A DNA stretch of 64,000 nt from Nocardia kruczakiae NBRC 101016 (GTDB lineage Bacteria; Actinomycetota; Actinomycetes; Mycobacteriales; Mycobacteriaceae): NCBI RefSeq assembly GCF_001612965.1, contig NZ_BDBL01000024.1:1-64000 (forward strand). Reading direction: 5' to 3'. The notes under the pieces were generated by a model. The model had not been told where the DNA came from and searched no databases. It saw nothing but the letters and a program-made list of their open reading frames with translations. The translations under genes and the position numbers were made by a program. Below, one piece after another: positions 55,080 to 64,000 of this stretch (the stretch's first letter is position 1; each line of letters begins with the position of its first letter).

Positions 55080-56093
55080 ATGACGGAGAGAGAAGGTGAC
55101 CCGATGGCGACCGGCGACCTGATGGGCAAGGCGCGAGCGGGCGACGGTGACGCGTTCCGGGCGTTGACCGCACCGTACCGGGCGGAATTGCAGGTGCACT
55201 GCTATCGGATGCTCGGCTCGTTCCAGGACGCCGAGGACGCTCTGCAGGACACGCTACTGGCCGCCTGGCAGGGCATCGGCGCTTTCGAGGGGCGGGCCTC
55301 GCTGCGCACCTGGCTGTATCGGATCGCCACCAACCGGTGTCTGAACGCCCGCCGTGCGTCGAGCCGCCGGCAGGCGAAGGAGTGGAACGTCCCGAATGTG
55401 GAACCGCCCGAACCGTCCCGGCTCGGGGAGGTCGTCTGGTTACAGCCCTACCCCGACGCGTTGCTCGACCAGTCGCCGCCCGGCCCGGAAGCGCGCTACG
55501 AGCAGAGCGAATCGGTCTCGCTGGCATTCGTCACCGCGCTGCAGCTGCTGCCACCGCGCCAGGTCGCGGTCCTGGTGCTGCGCGATGTGCTGGGGTTCCG
55601 TGCGAACGAGACCGCCCGGATGCTGGACACGACGGTCGACTCGGTCAACAGCGCGCTCACCCGCGCCCGCGCGGCACTCGAACGCCGCCGGCCGAGCGCG
55701 CGAGCACCGGAGCCGGGGTCGGCTGCCGAGGCGGCGATCGTGGCGACATTCGCGCATGCCTGGGAGTCCGCCGATGTGGACGCGCTCGTGCGACTGCTGA
55801 CCGACGACGTCTTCGTCTCGATGCCGCCGATCCCGTTCGAATATGTCGGTCATGACCTGGCGGCCCGCTTCTGCGCTGGCATCTTCGCCGCGGGGCGGCG
55901 GTTCGACCTGGTGCCGACGCGAGCCAACGGCCAGCCGGCGTTCGGCGCCTACCTGCGCGGGCCGGACGGCAGCAGTCACGGGACCGGGCTGTACGTACTG
56001 TCGCTCACCGGTGAGCGCATCAGCGCCATGGCCCGATTCGAGAGCACCGTGTTGCCGTGGTTCGGGCTGCCCCGCACGCTGCCGAGTCGGTAG
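55080..56093 (+). CDS. ECF sigma factor with C-terminal SnoaL-like domain (SigG/SigJ-like)
   Basis: The 337-residue protein has sigma region 2 (LTAPYRAELQVHCYRMLGSFQDAEDALQDTLLAAW, in parts), region 4 (LLPPRQVAVLVLRDVLGFRANETARML, in parts), and a C-terminal SnoaL/NTF2-like domain (from about 225: HAWESADVDALVRLLTDDVFVSMPP, in parts) that takes the place of an anti-sigma factor in such sigmas. ATG follows GGTGGAGGTGCC. It probably regulates its own promoter and the divergent DHFR-like gene. Confidence 0.9.
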   Translation: MTEREGDPMATGDLMGKARAGDGDAFRALTAPYRAELQVHCYRMLGSFQDAEDALQDTLLAAWQGIGAFEGRASLRTWLYRIATNRCLNARRASSRRQAKEWNVPNVEPPEPSRLGEVVWLQPYPDALLDQSPPGPEARYEQSESVSLAFVTALQLLPPRQVAVLVLRDVLGFRANETARMLDTTVDSVNSALTRARAALERRRPSARAPEPGSAAEAAIVATFAHAWESADVDALVRLLTDDVFVSMPPIPFEYVGHDLAARFCAGIFAAGRRFDLVPTRANGQPAFGAYLRGPDGSSHGTGLYVLSLTGERISAMARFESTVLPWFGLPRTLPSR

Positions 56094-56122
56094 GTCTTCG
56101 ACAGCAACGCGAGTTCGCCGGA

Positions 56123-56875
56123 TCAGTCCGATCCGGCGCCGACTCCCGCCTTCTTGCGTTCGATATCGGCCAGGGCGGCGGCATGCCGGGCCCGCTCCTC
56201 GGCGGCGTCGTCCCAGGCCTTCTTGCGGTTCTTGACCACCCGGGCCGGAGCGCCGACGGCGATGCTGAAATCGGGGATCTCACCCTTCACCACGGCATGG
56301 GCGCCGAGCACGCAGCCGCGGCCGACCCGAGTCTCGCGCAGCACGGTCACCTTGGCCGCGATCCAGGTGTCGGGGCCGATGCGGACCGGACTCTTCACGA
56401 TGCCCTGATCCTTGATCGGCATCGTCACATCGTCCATCCGATGGTCGAAATCGCAGATGTAGCACCAGTCCGCGACCAGGGTCGATTCGCCGATCTCGAT
56501 ATCGAGATAGGTGTTGACGACGTTGTCCTTACCGAAGACCACCTTGTCGCCGATGCGCAGCGAACCCTCGTGGCAGCGCAACGCGTTGCCGTCGCCGATG
56601 TGCACCCATTTGCCGATCTCCATGCGGCCGAGCTCCGGGGTGGCGTGAATCTCGACATTGCGACCCAGAAAGACCATGCCGCGCAGCACGATATGCGGAT
56701 TCGCCAGCCGGAATTTGAACAGCCGGTAGTACCGCACCAGGTACCACGGCGTGTATGCCCGATTGGCGAGCACCCAGCGCAGCGACGCCACGGTCAGAAA
56801 GCGCGCCTGCTCCGGATCCCGGCGGCGCGAACCCCGCCAACGCGAACGCAACGGTGCGCCCCACATGCTCGTCAC
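56123..56875 (-). CDS. LbH-fold acyltransferase (Rv3034c equivalent)
   Basis: The 250-residue protein has a left-handed beta-helix hexapeptide region (about 70-215: VEIHATPELGRMEIGKWVHIGDG, in parts; IGPDTWIAAKVTVLRETRVGRGCVLGAHAVVKG, in parts), as in acetyltransferases acting on sugars. GTG 56875 is chosen because GGGAG lies seven bases upstream; ATG 56866 is also possible. It is divergent from the PQQ-like lipoprotein gene, as in Mtb Rv3034c/Rv3035. Confidence 0.88.
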   Translation of the reverse strand: MTSMWGAPLRSRWRGSRRRDPEQARFLTVASLRWVLANRAYTPWYLVRYYRLFKFRLANPHIVLRGMVFLGRNVEIHATPELGRMEIGKWVHIGDGNALRCHEGSLRIGDKVVFGKDNVVNTYLDIEIGESTLVADWCYICDFDHRMDDVTMPIKDQGIVKSPVRIGPDTWIAAKVTVLRETRVGRGCVLGAHAVVKGEIPDFSIAVGAPARVVKNRKKAWDDAAEERARHAAALADIERKKAGVGAGSD

Positions 56876-57097
56876 GGGCCAGCTCCCTTTCCTCGGGCGA
56901 CGGTTACCTCGGTGGTCACCTGATCGAGGTACCAGCGTACTTTCGCGCCGCGGACGCGCGCTTGCGCCCCGGGAAATCGGGTCGCCGACACTCCCGCGCG
57001 GCCGGGGGGCCGGTCGCATTCTCACCCAGCCCGCTGTCACGGCGGTGAATGTTCTAGTCTCGTGCAGGCCCGTTACGAACAGATGGGAGTCCAGCAG

Positions 57098-58507
57098 GTG
57101 CGAAGCGGCAGCCGGCGACCCGAGCGCAGCGAGCACGACCGCGGCGGACACCACCCGACGATCTTGCGCCACTCGGTGATTCGGGGAGGCGCCCCGAGGC
57201 GCGTGATCGCGGCGGTGGGCACCCTGGGCCTACTGATGCTGACCGGATGCGGCAGCAGCACCATCGACGACATCAAGGTCGGTTCCGGCAAGGGCTGGCA
57301 GTCGGCGTTCCACGACGGCCGCAACAGCGGCGCGAGTTCGGTCACCGGCGCCCGTCATCTGAGTCTGAGCTGGTCGCGGCCGATCGGCGGCCCGCTGGCG
57401 AATGCGACCACGATCGGCCCGGACGGCCAGCTGTTCGTCACCTCCCGCACCACCGCCGACTGTGTCGGCAAGCCGGGGACCACCGGCATGATCTTCTCGT
57501 TCCAGATGCCCACCGGACGCAAGCGCTTCTGCAATGCGCTGGGACCGGATGCCGTCGCGGCGGCCTCGGCCGTCGACGGGGCGAGCAATGTGTACGTGGG
57601 TGACGACGGCGCGGTGTTCTCGTTCAACCCGCTGGGGCAACCGCGCTGGCGCACTCCCGTTGCCGGCGTTCCGGTCTCGGTGCAGTTCACCCACGACGGC
57701 ACCGTGCTGTCGGTGTCGCAGTCCGGTCAGGTCGACGTCCTGGACCGCCAGACCGGCGACCGCGAGGTGTCGACCTATCAGGTGCTGGGCGACCCCGACT
57801 TCCTCGCCCACCCGAATGTCACGCGCCCGCCGGACGGGCAGGGCATCGACGACTGCGCCGTCGGTGGTCCGCAGTGCGCGGTGGCGAATGTGTCTGCGCT
57901 CGACCCGAATTCGGGCCGTTTCTATCTGACCGCTTGGCGCACCGGTGCCCCTGCGGCATCCCTGGTGGCGCTGCACTACGCCGACAAGAAGGTCACCCAG
58001 GATTGGAGCGTCGACATCCTCACCGACGGCAGCGCGACGAGCCCGGCACTGTCGTCGGACGGGAAGACGCTGTACGTGGGTGACAACAGCGGACGGCTGC
58101 TCGCCGTCGACACCGCCGACGGCCACACGAAGTGGACGCAGCCGCTGGGCTTCACTCCGCGCGGCGGCATCTCCCTGCTCGACGGCCTGTTGATTCCGGC
58201 CGGCGACGACGGGCATCTGATGGCGTTGCGCGACAACGGCGACCGGGTCGATATCGCCTGGGAGCGCAAGGATCTCACCCTGCGCGGCCGTCCGGTGCAG
58301 ACCGCCGGCGACACCGGCTACGTGGTGGTGCCGATGGGTGAGGCGCTGCATCTGCTGACCTTCGACACGAAGTCGGGTAAGACGATCGCCTCCGCCCCAC
58401 TGCCCGGTGCGCAGGGTACGACGGTGTCCACCGCGATCGGGCCCGACGGTCAGGTCGTGGTCGGCACCCGGATCGGCGAACTGTTCGCCTTCACTCCGGA
58501 CCGCTGA
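57098..58507 (+). CDS. Beta-propeller lipoprotein (PQQ-like; Rv3035 equivalent)
   Basis: The 469-residue protein has a signal peptide with lipobox (LLMLTGCGSS, Cys near residue 50) and a body of repeated beta-propeller blades (GDDGAVFSFN, GDNSGRLLAVDTADG, GTRIGELFAF). The fold is PQQ/WD-like. GTG 57098 is preferred because GGGAG lies eight bases upstream; ATG 57083 is an alternative. It ends nine bases from the convergent methyltransferase gene. Confidence 0.87.
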   Translation: MRSGSRRPERSEHDRGGHHPTILRHSVIRGGAPRRVIAAVGTLGLLMLTGCGSSTIDDIKVGSGKGWQSAFHDGRNSGASSVTGARHLSLSWSRPIGGPLANATTIGPDGQLFVTSRTTADCVGKPGTTGMIFSFQMPTGRKRFCNALGPDAVAAASAVDGASNVYVGDDGAVFSFNPLGQPRWRTPVAGVPVSVQFTHDGTVLSVSQSGQVDVLDRQTGDREVSTYQVLGDPDFLAHPNVTRPPDGQGIDDCAVGGPQCAVANVSALDPNSGRFYLTAWRTGAPAASLVALHYADKKVTQDWSVDILTDGSATSPALSSDGKTLYVGDNSGRLLAVDTADGHTKWTQPLGFTPRGGISLLDGLLIPAGDDGHLMALRDNGDRVDIAWERKDLTLRGRPVQTAGDTGYVVVPMGEALHLLTFDTKSGKTIASAPLPGAQGTTVSTAIGPDGQVVVGTRIGELFAFTPDR

Positions 58508-58516
58508 CCGCCGAGC

Positions 58517-59764
58517 TCACCGGGCGGGCGGGGTTTCGCAGACGAATGCCGTTGCGGTCCGGCCGATCCGGGTGATCACCACGGTGTGCGGGGTGCTGCC
58601 CCGGGGTTTGATCCGGCGCCGCAGCGCATCGGGATCGACGTCGACGCCGCGGATCAGGATCTCGAGCGGACCGCAGTCGCGGCGCTGCAGTTCGGCGCGC
58701 AGCGCCTTCTCCCGGAATTCCAGCCGATCCAGAACGCGGAACCCGCGCACCCCCGGCGGCACGGTGTCGCCGGTGAGGTAGGCGATGCGCGGATCCAGTT
58801 GCCAGAGGCCGTATCTCGCGGCGTAATGGCGGACCAGGCCCGCCCGGACCACCGCGCCGTCCGGGTCGACGAGCCAGGTTCCGGGCTCGCGTTCGGGAAG
58901 GTCGTCGGGCTCGGCATCGGTCAGCGACCACGACGAACCGTCGCTACGCAACACCGTCGCCCGTCTGGTCACCCCGGATTCGGTGAGTCCGCGCGACCAC
59001 AGGCAGGCTTCGCGCACGGCGCCGTCGAGGGAGACCACCTCGACCTCACCGTCCCAGGAGAGCCCCTCATAACCGTCGGCCGCCGTCCGGTCCACTCGCG
59101 CGGGCAGGGGTTGCGCGTCCGACCGCCGCAGCGCGAAACGGTCGAAATCCAGTCCGGGAGCGCATTTCACGACCAGATCGCGGTCACGATGGACGGCCAG
59201 CAGCTGCGGTAAGGGTGGTTGCAGCCGATCCGGATCGTGGGTGCGCCGGCCTCCCGCGCGCCGCGCCGGATCGGCGATCACCACGGTGCCGGTACTGCAC
59301 GGCCGCAGCGCGTCGGCCTGCAGCAGAGCGACATTCGGCGCGTCCGCCAGATTGTGCGCGGCCATCGCCAGTCGCACCCGGTCCAGATCGCTGCCGAGCA
59401 CCGCCGGGCATTCCCGCCGCAGCGCGGCCAGCTCCGCGCCGACCGAGCACGTGACGTCGTGCACGGCACGCCCCGCCAGCCGCCGGGCCCGATGCCGCGC
59501 CACGAGACTCGGCGTCGCCTGTTGCAGGGCGTCGTCGGTGAACAGCCACCCGGCCGCGTCGTCGAGTTTGGCCGCCGCGCGCCGGCGCAGCCGCACGGTC
59601 TCCACCAGTGCGGCCGTCCGGTCGCCGTAGTCGCGCCGCAGGGTATCCAGATCCCGCAGCATCGTCGCGGGCGTCAGCGCACGTTCTCCGACCGCGGACA
59701 GCGCGTCCCGGCCGGCCGCACTGTCCAGATAGTCGACGTCTCGCGAGGTGAACGAATATCCCAT
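58517..59764 (-). CDS. THUMP-like class I methyltransferase (Rv3037c equivalent)
   Basis: The 415-residue protein has a helical N-terminus, a SAM-binding core (VHDVTCSVGAELAALRR; DLDRVRLAMAAHNL; ADPARRAGGRRTHDPD) and a C-terminal THUMP-like domain (GVRGFRVLDRLEFREKALRA, in parts). Relatives are RNA methyltransferase-like; the target is unknown. It leads into a set of genes conserved as Rv3037c-Rv3041c in Mtb. Confidence 0.87.
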   Translation of the reverse strand: MGYSFTSRDVDYLDSAAGRDALSAVGERALTPATMLRDLDTLRRDYGDRTAALVETVRLRRRAAAKLDDAAGWLFTDDALQQATPSLVARHRARRLAGRAVHDVTCSVGAELAALRRECPAVLGSDLDRVRLAMAAHNLADAPNVALLQADALRPCSTGTVVIADPARRAGGRRTHDPDRLQPPLPQLLAVHRDRDLVVKCAPGLDFDRFALRRSDAQPLPARVDRTAADGYEGLSWDGEVEVVSLDGAVREACLWSRGLTESGVTRRATVLRSDGSSWSLTDAEPDDLPEREPGTWLVDPDGAVVRAGLVRHYAARYGLWQLDPRIAYLTGDTVPPGVRGFRVLDRLEFREKALRAELQRRDCGPLEILIRGVDVDPDALRRRIKPRGSTPHTVVITRIGRTATAFVCETPPAR

Positions 59765-59803
59765 CAGCGCGGCCCCGACCGGTGCGAAACAGCCTGCCGC
59801 CCA

Positions 59804-60781
59804 CTACTTTCCGGCGGCACCCGGCTTCACGCCGGTGATCATGGCGTTGTAGAAGAACTGGCGCGGCACCACGTGGCGCAGCACCTTCTCGTCGAGTTTG
59901 CTCAGACCGAGCCACGCCTTGTACTGCGCCATCCGGTAGCGCCAGGTCAGCTTCTCCTCCGGCACCGCGGCCTCGAAGGTGCGCACCGGCCAGCCCCACA
60001 GCGCGGCGGCGAATTCCTCGGTCTCGGCGTGCACCTGCACCGCGCCCGCGCTGCGGGCGATCTGCTCGAGTTCGGAGGGATCGAAGGTGTGCAGGTCGAC
60101 CACGGCCTCCAGGGCCGCGGCCCGCGACGACTCGTCCAGTTCGGCCTGCGGTCGCCGCCAGTCGGACAGGAACGGCAGCTTCGTCACCTCGGTGGTGACC
60201 TTCCAGGTGATCTGGCCCAGTTTGCGGGCGTAGAAGTTGCCGATGGTGGTCGGCTCACCGGCGAAGACGAAGCGGCCGCCCGGCTTCAGCACCCGCAGGC
60301 ATTCCCGCAGCGCCTGCTCCACGTCCGGAATGTGGTGCAGCACAGCATGTCCCACGACCAGGTCGAAGGTGTTGTCCTCGTAGGGGATGGTCTCGGCGTC
60401 GGCGACGCGGCCGTCGACATCCAGCCCCAGATTCTGCGCGTTGCGGGTGGCGACCTTGACCATGCCCGGCGAGAGGTCGGTCACCGAACCGGTTTTCGCC
60501 ACCCCGGCCTGCATCAGATTCAACAGGAAGAAACCGGTGCCGCAACCGAGTTCGAGGGCCCGCTCGTACGGCAGCGGCGCATTCGGGGCGACGGCGTCGA
60601 AGCGGCCGCGCGCGTACTCGATGCACCGCTCGTCGTAGGAGATGGACCATTTGTCGTCGTAGGTCTCCGCCTCCCAGTCGTGGTAGAGGACCTGCGCGAG
60701 CTTGTTGTCGGTGAGCGCGGCCTGGACCTCGGCCTCGGTGGCGTGCGGGTTCGGCGCGGGGTCGTCAAGACGTGCGGTCAT
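59804..60781 (-). CDS. SAM-dependent methyltransferase (Rv3038c equivalent)
   Basis: The 325-residue class I methyltransferase has ERALELGCGTGFFLLNLM (motif I) near residue 74, VVGHAVLHHIPDVEQALRECLRVLKPGG (in parts) and a C-terminal part WRYRMAQYKAWLGLSKLD. Substrate unknown, possibly a lipid. ATG at 60781. Confidence 0.88.
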   Translation of the reverse strand: MTARLDDPAPNPHATEAEVQAALTDNKLAQVLYHDWEAETYDDKWSISYDERCIEYARGRFDAVAPNAPLPYERALELGCGTGFFLLNLMQAGVAKTGSVTDLSPGMVKVATRNAQNLGLDVDGRVADAETIPYEDNTFDLVVGHAVLHHIPDVEQALRECLRVLKPGGRFVFAGEPTTIGNFYARKLGQITWKVTTEVTKLPFLSDWRRPQAELDESSRAAALEAVVDLHTFDPSELEQIARSAGAVQVHAETEEFAAALWGWPVRTFEAAVPEEKLTWRYRMAQYKAWLGLSKLDEKVLRHVVPRQFFYNAMITGVKPGAAGK

Positions 60782-60817
60782 GGTCGCACAGCGTATCGAG
60801 TGATCACACGGAGTGGG

Positions 60818-61582
60818 TCAGCGGCCCAGGAATTCCGCGGCGCCCGGACCGGACGCCGAATAAGAACGTGTTCCTACGCTGCGGTCTTCGGTGCCGAACA
60901 GCTCCGCCCACTCCGCGCGGGCGCGGTCGAGGCCGTGCGGACCGGCCTCGAAGACCCGTTTCGCGGCGGCCAGCGCGCGGGCCGGACCGGTGGTGAACTG
61001 CCGCGCCCATCGCAGCGCCGCACCGAAGACGTCGTCGGGGGCGACCACCTCGTCGACCAGCCCGATCGCCGCCGCCTCCTCGGCATCGACATAGCGGCCG
61101 GTGTACACCAGATCCTTGGCCGGGCCCGGGCCCACGAGCAGCCCCAGCCGGCGGATACCGGCCACCGGGATCAGGCCCGCCCGGATCTGCGGCAAGCCCA
61201 GCTTCACGTTGTCACCGATCAACCGGCGGTCGGCGCCGAGAGCGAGCTCGAGTCCCGCACCGACCGCGTACCCGGTGACGGCGGCGATCGTCGGCTGCGG
61301 AATCCGGGCCAGACAACCCAGCGCCTGCTGCAGATCGGCGGCGACGGCGCCGGCCTGCCCGGGCGTCCAGCGCGCGAGTTCGTCGACGTCGTCGCCCGCG
61401 CTGAAGATTCGCTCGTCGCCGTAGACGATCACGGCCCGCACCTCGTCATCCGCCGCGAGGGCGTCGGCGGCCGCCTCGAGTTCCAGCGCCGCCTGCAGAT
61501 CGATGAGATTCAGCGGCGGCCGCGCGAAACGCAGTACGGCGATTCCCGCCTCGACACGGTCCACGGTCACGAATTCGGCCAC
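60818..61582 (-). CDS. echA17: Enoyl-CoA hydratase/isomerase (EchA17 equivalent)
   Basis: The 254-residue crotonase-fold protein has LRFARPPLNLIDL, the oxyanion region FSAGDDVDEL and AVTGYAVGAGLELALGADRR, and DEVVAPDDV. It hydrates or isomerises an enoyl-CoA. GTG 61582 gives the length of Mtb EchA17 (254); an upstream in-frame GTG at 61615 also exists. It sits in a conserved Rv3037c-Rv3041c-like run. Confidence 0.87.
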   Translation of the reverse strand: MAEFVTVDRVEAGIAVLRFARPPLNLIDLQAALELEAAADALAADDEVRAVIVYGDERIFSAGDDVDELARWTPGQAGAVAADLQQALGCLARIPQPTIAAVTGYAVGAGLELALGADRRLIGDNVKLGLPQIRAGLIPVAGIRRLGLLVGPGPAKDLVYTGRYVDAEEAAAIGLVDEVVAPDDVFGAALRWARQFTTGPARALAAAKRVFEAGPHGLDRARAEWAELFGTEDRSVGTRSYSASGPGAAEFLGR

Positions 61583-61640
61583 GGCGGCGAGCCTACTGTG
61601 CGCGGCGGGACGCACCGGACGTCGGGATGTGCGCGCGGGC

Positions 61641-62474
61641 TCAGTCTCGCTTCGAACCCTGCAGCCGGGACGCGTCCGGCATATCGGCGAAATAGCGGGT
61701 GTTGTTCGGAAACTGCAGCATCGGCTGACCGTCGACCGGTTCGAAGATCGGCATGATCGGGCTGATCGCGCGGTCGGCCGCGAGAATCTCTGCCGTGGAG
61801 GCGAATTCGGCGATCGAGCTCAGCTGCGTCCAGGTCGGCGGCAGCAAGACGTCCTCGCCGGCCCGCCAGCGATCCAGCGCCTGCGCCGGGGTCCGCCACG
61901 CGACGTCGTGCGCCTCGGTGGTGGCGCCGTCGGCGCGCTGCCCCTCGGGCAGGACCGCGACGAAGAAGTAGGTGTCGTAGCGGCGCGGTTCCACCACCGG
62001 GGTGATCCAGTTGTCCCACGGGCGCAGCAGATCCGCACGCAGGACCAGCTTCTCGTTCGCCAGGAAGTCGCCGAACGACAGCTCGCGGCGCTCGAGCTTC
62101 TCCCGGGCACTGCGGTAGGCGACGGTGTCGGAGACCACGGTGTCGGCGGTCGGGCCCGCCAGCAGCACACCGCATTCCTCGAACGTCTCCCGGACCGCGG
62201 CACACACCAGTGCCTGCGCGCGAGCGCGGTCGACCCCGAAACGCTGCCCCCACCAGGTCGGGTCCGGCCCGGCCCAGCCGATTTCCGCATCGGCGTCGGA
62301 GGGGTCGACACCACCGCCGGGAAAGACCGTCATGCCGGCCGCGAAGGCCATCGCCTTGACCCGTCGTTGCAGGAAAACCTCCGGACCGGATGCGCCGTCA
62401 CGCACGAGCACTACGGTCGAAGCGCCCTTCGGCGCCGGTGGTTCGGCCGGGGTTTCCGCAACAGATTCACTCAC
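61641..62474 (-). CDS. NUDIX hydrolase (Rv3040c equivalent)
   Basis: The 277-residue protein has a NUDIX-type box: FPGGGVDPSDADAEIGW, then after an insert AAVRETFEECGVLLAG, where RETFEECG carries the catalytic glutamates (REx2EE). It probably cleaves a CoA- or nucleotide-type diphosphate. The box is split by an insert, as in the Nudt7/8/19-like group. GTG start. Confidence 0.87.
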   Translation of the reverse strand: MSESVAETPAEPPAPKGASTVVLVRDGASGPEVFLQRRVKAMAFAAGMTVFPGGGVDPSDADAEIGWAGPDPTWWGQRFGVDRARAQALVCAAVRETFEECGVLLAGPTADTVVSDTVAYRSAREKLERRELSFGDFLANEKLVLRADLLRPWDNWITPVVEPRRYDTYFFVAVLPEGQRADGATTEAHDVAWRTPAQALDRWRAGEDVLLPPTWTQLSSIAEFASTAEILAADRAISPIMPIFEPVDGQPMLQFPNNTRYFADMPDASRLQGSKRD

Positions 62475-62543
62475 GATCGCACCATAACGCGCGCTCGGTT
62501 CCGATCGGCAGCAGGTGTCCGAAAGCGGCGCCGGCGCCCGGGT

Positions 62544-63431
62544 TCAGGCGCGGTGGCGGCCGAAGCGTTGCGAGCGCCGCGCGAAATACCGTCCGTCGAT
62601 GCGATCGAGGGCGATGGACTGGCGGAAGGCCTCGCTGAGATTCTCCGCGGTCAGCACATCGGAGAGCAGGCCCTGGGCGATCACATCGCCCTCGTTGAGC
62701 AGCAGCGCGTGGGTGAAACCGGGCGGAATCTCCTCGACGTGATGGGTGACCAGCACGGTCGCCGGAGCATCCGGGTCGGCGGCCAGATCGCCCAGTTGCT
62801 CGACCAGTTCCTCGCGGCCACCCAGATCCAGGCCCGCGGCCGGTTCGTCGAGCAGCAGCAGTTCGGGATCGGTCATCAGGGCGCGGGCGATGAGGACGCG
62901 TTTGCGTTCGCCCTCGGACAGGGTTCCGTAGGCGCGGTCGGAAAGGTGTTCGGCGCCCAGGCTTTCCAGGATGTCGACGGCGCGATCGGTGTCGACCTCG
63001 TCGTAGCGCTCGCGCCAGCGGCCCATCACGGCGTACCCCGCCGACACCACCAGATCCGACACCTTCTCCTCCACCGGGATCCGACTGGCCACCGCGGCCG
63101 ACGACAAGCCGATGCGCGGGCGCAGTTCGCTGATGTCGGTCTTGCCGAGCACCTCGCCCAGCAGCGTGGCCGACCCCGACGTCGGATACAGCTCGGCGGC
63201 GGCCATCCGCAGCAGCGACGTCTTCCCGGCGCCGTTGGGGCCGAGCACGACCCAGCGTTCGTCGAGCTCCACCTGCCAGGTGACGGGACCCACCAGCGTG
63301 TGGCCCGACCGCCGGACGGTCACCTCGTTGAAGTCGATGAGCAGATCGGGATCCGGTTGCGGCACGAGCTCCATCTTTGCCGACGCGCTCGATCCGTTGC
63401 CAACGTGGTCGGTGTGCACGCTATCCGTCAT
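62544..63431 (-). CDS. ABC ATP-binding protein (Rv3041c equivalent)
   Basis: The 295-residue ATPase has Walker A LGPNGAGKTSLL near residue 64, signature LSEGERKRV, Walker B LLLLDEPAAGLD and switch His in VTHHVEEIP. No membrane partner is next to it. It resembles ModF/YvrO-like stand-alone ABC ATPases. Confidence 0.9.
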   Translation of the reverse strand: MTDSVHTDHVGNGSSASAKMELVPQPDPDLLIDFNEVTVRRSGHTLVGPVTWQVELDERWVVLGPNGAGKTSLLRMAAAELYPTSGSATLLGEVLGKTDISELRPRIGLSSAAVASRIPVEEKVSDLVVSAGYAVMGRWRERYDEVDTDRAVDILESLGAEHLSDRAYGTLSEGERKRVLIARALMTDPELLLLDEPAAGLDLGGREELVEQLGDLAADPDAPATVLVTHHVEEIPPGFTHALLLNEGDVIAQGLLSDVLTAENLSEAFRQSIALDRIDGRYFARRSQRFGRHRA

Positions 63432-63501
63432 AGTCGGCCTCCCGCTCCCTCACGATCCGAATCTGCCATTGCCGCAGTGAGATTCCGCACGTTTGAGCAC
63501 C

Positions 63502-64000
63502 CTACGGTGCCACCGCGATCACCGTCATCGAACCCGGCGCCACTTCGGTGAATCCGGCATCCCGCACCGCGGCGATCGTCTTGGGCCCGGCGCCGCCGTT
63601 CACCCGGGCGCACAGCCGGGCCCAGTGCTCCGGCTCCGCGTCACGGACCGCGCAGCGGAATCCATGCTCGGCCCAGGCGAAGGCCTGTTGCACCGGGAGC
63701 GCACCGGCCAGCAACATGCTCGCGTGACCGACCTGCGCCGCCGCCTTGCCGACGGTCATACCCAGGGCCGAATTGACCCACAGCACAGGCAATTCCGGAT
63801 CGGGCGGGCCGGGTTCGTCGTGTTCGAGGTCGGTCCCACCGATCTGCAGTTTGCGGATGCGCGGGTCGACCTCGCCCACCGGGCTCGGCACCAGGGCGCG
63901 GGCCTGGGCGCCACCCACGTCGATCGTGATGCCCTCGACATCGCCGGCCGAGATCCACTGCGCACCCCGCGCTCGCCGCGCCACCTTCCGGATCCGCGAC
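63502..64000 (-). CDS. Peptidyl-tRNA hydrolase, PTH2-like (5' end outside the window)
   Basis: The visible 165 residues include the PTH2 signature LGMTVGKAAAQVGHASML and the C-terminal GPKTIAAVRDAGFTEVAPGSMTVIAVAP (in parts). The frame stays open to the window edge and reads SRIRKVARRARGAQW there, so the GTG at 63984 is probably not the true start. PTH2 proteins free peptides stuck on tRNA. Confidence 0.82.
   Translation of the reverse strand, partial: SRIRKVARRARGAQWISAGDVEGITIDVGGAQARALVPSPVGEVDPRIRKLQIGGTDLEHDEPGPPDPELPVLWVNSALGMTVGKAAAQVGHASMLLAGALPVQQAFAWAEHGFRCAVRDAEPEHWARLCARVNGGAGPKTIAAVRDAGFTEVAPGSMTVIAVAP

Noticed and set aside
59219-61756. 845-codon frame on the plus strand
   Set aside because: Runs antisense through three conserved genes.

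Overview
The window is high-GC actinobacterial DNA, most likely a mycolate-containing member of the Mycobacteriales such as Nocardia (inference). Evidence: strong GC bias at third codon positions, many GTG starts, four cytochrome P450 genes in 16 kb, a mycobacterial-type sigF/usfX pair, a 'conservon' operon, and long gene order shared with Mycobacterium tuberculosis (Mtb; recalled from established knowledge, not searched). I saw no rRNA, tRNA, CRISPR array or insertion sequence.

Left part (1-16 kb), oxidative metabolism. After a truncated exported protein and a ppnP-type nucleoside phosphorylase comes a steroid/lipid-type locus: a CYP125-like P450, then an operon of CYP123-like P450, SDR, 3Fe-4S ferredoxin and a DapB-fold dehydrogenase, then an SDR divergent from an aldA-type aldehyde dehydrogenase plus SDR, and another P450. 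Three intergenic regions here carry AACnnGTT palindromes resembling the KstR operator. The set matches Mtb Rv0763c-Rv0769, but no cyp51 lies between ferredoxin and SDR. At 12.2-15.8 kb a tightly coupled four-gene operon encodes an EspR-like XRE regulator, an ImmA/IrrE-type zinc peptidase, a MAB_1171c-type membrane protein and a CYP102-like P450 without a reductase. This is the most unusual system in the window.

Middle part (16-35 kb), accessory metabolism and stress signalling. It holds a signal-less transglycosylase, a zinc alcohol dehydrogenase divergent from a TetR-PfkB kinase pair, a nucleoside-kinase-like gene, lutABC for lactate oxidation, an aldehyde dehydrogenase-DUF779 pair with a GAF-type regulator, an F420-type reductase and msrA. 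Then comes a sigma-F hub: two HATPase anti-sigma factors, sigF, a STAS antagonist, a REC-PP2C phosphatase, a CHASE3 histidine kinase, a lone response regulator and a PAS-ANTAR protein. These fit a phosphorelay feeding a partner switch that releases sigma F.

Right part (35-64 kb), the conserved backbone. plsC-like and GNAT acyltransferases (Rv3026c-Rv3027c), the methylglucose lipopolysaccharide genes (Rv3032-Rv3031-Rv3030), fixA-fixB, and Rv3034c, Rv3035 and Rv3037c-Rv3041c equivalents are present, ending in a truncated PTH2 peptidyl-tRNA hydrolase. The fix/MGLP block is inverted relative to its flanks compared with Mtb. Inserted in this backbone are a PadR-ABC exporter operon, a DUF1707 membrane protein, a conservon (cvnA-D), LysR with NDH-2, an SDR-like protein with TetR, DUF1697, a DHFR-like protein and an ECF sigma factor with a SnoaL-like domain.
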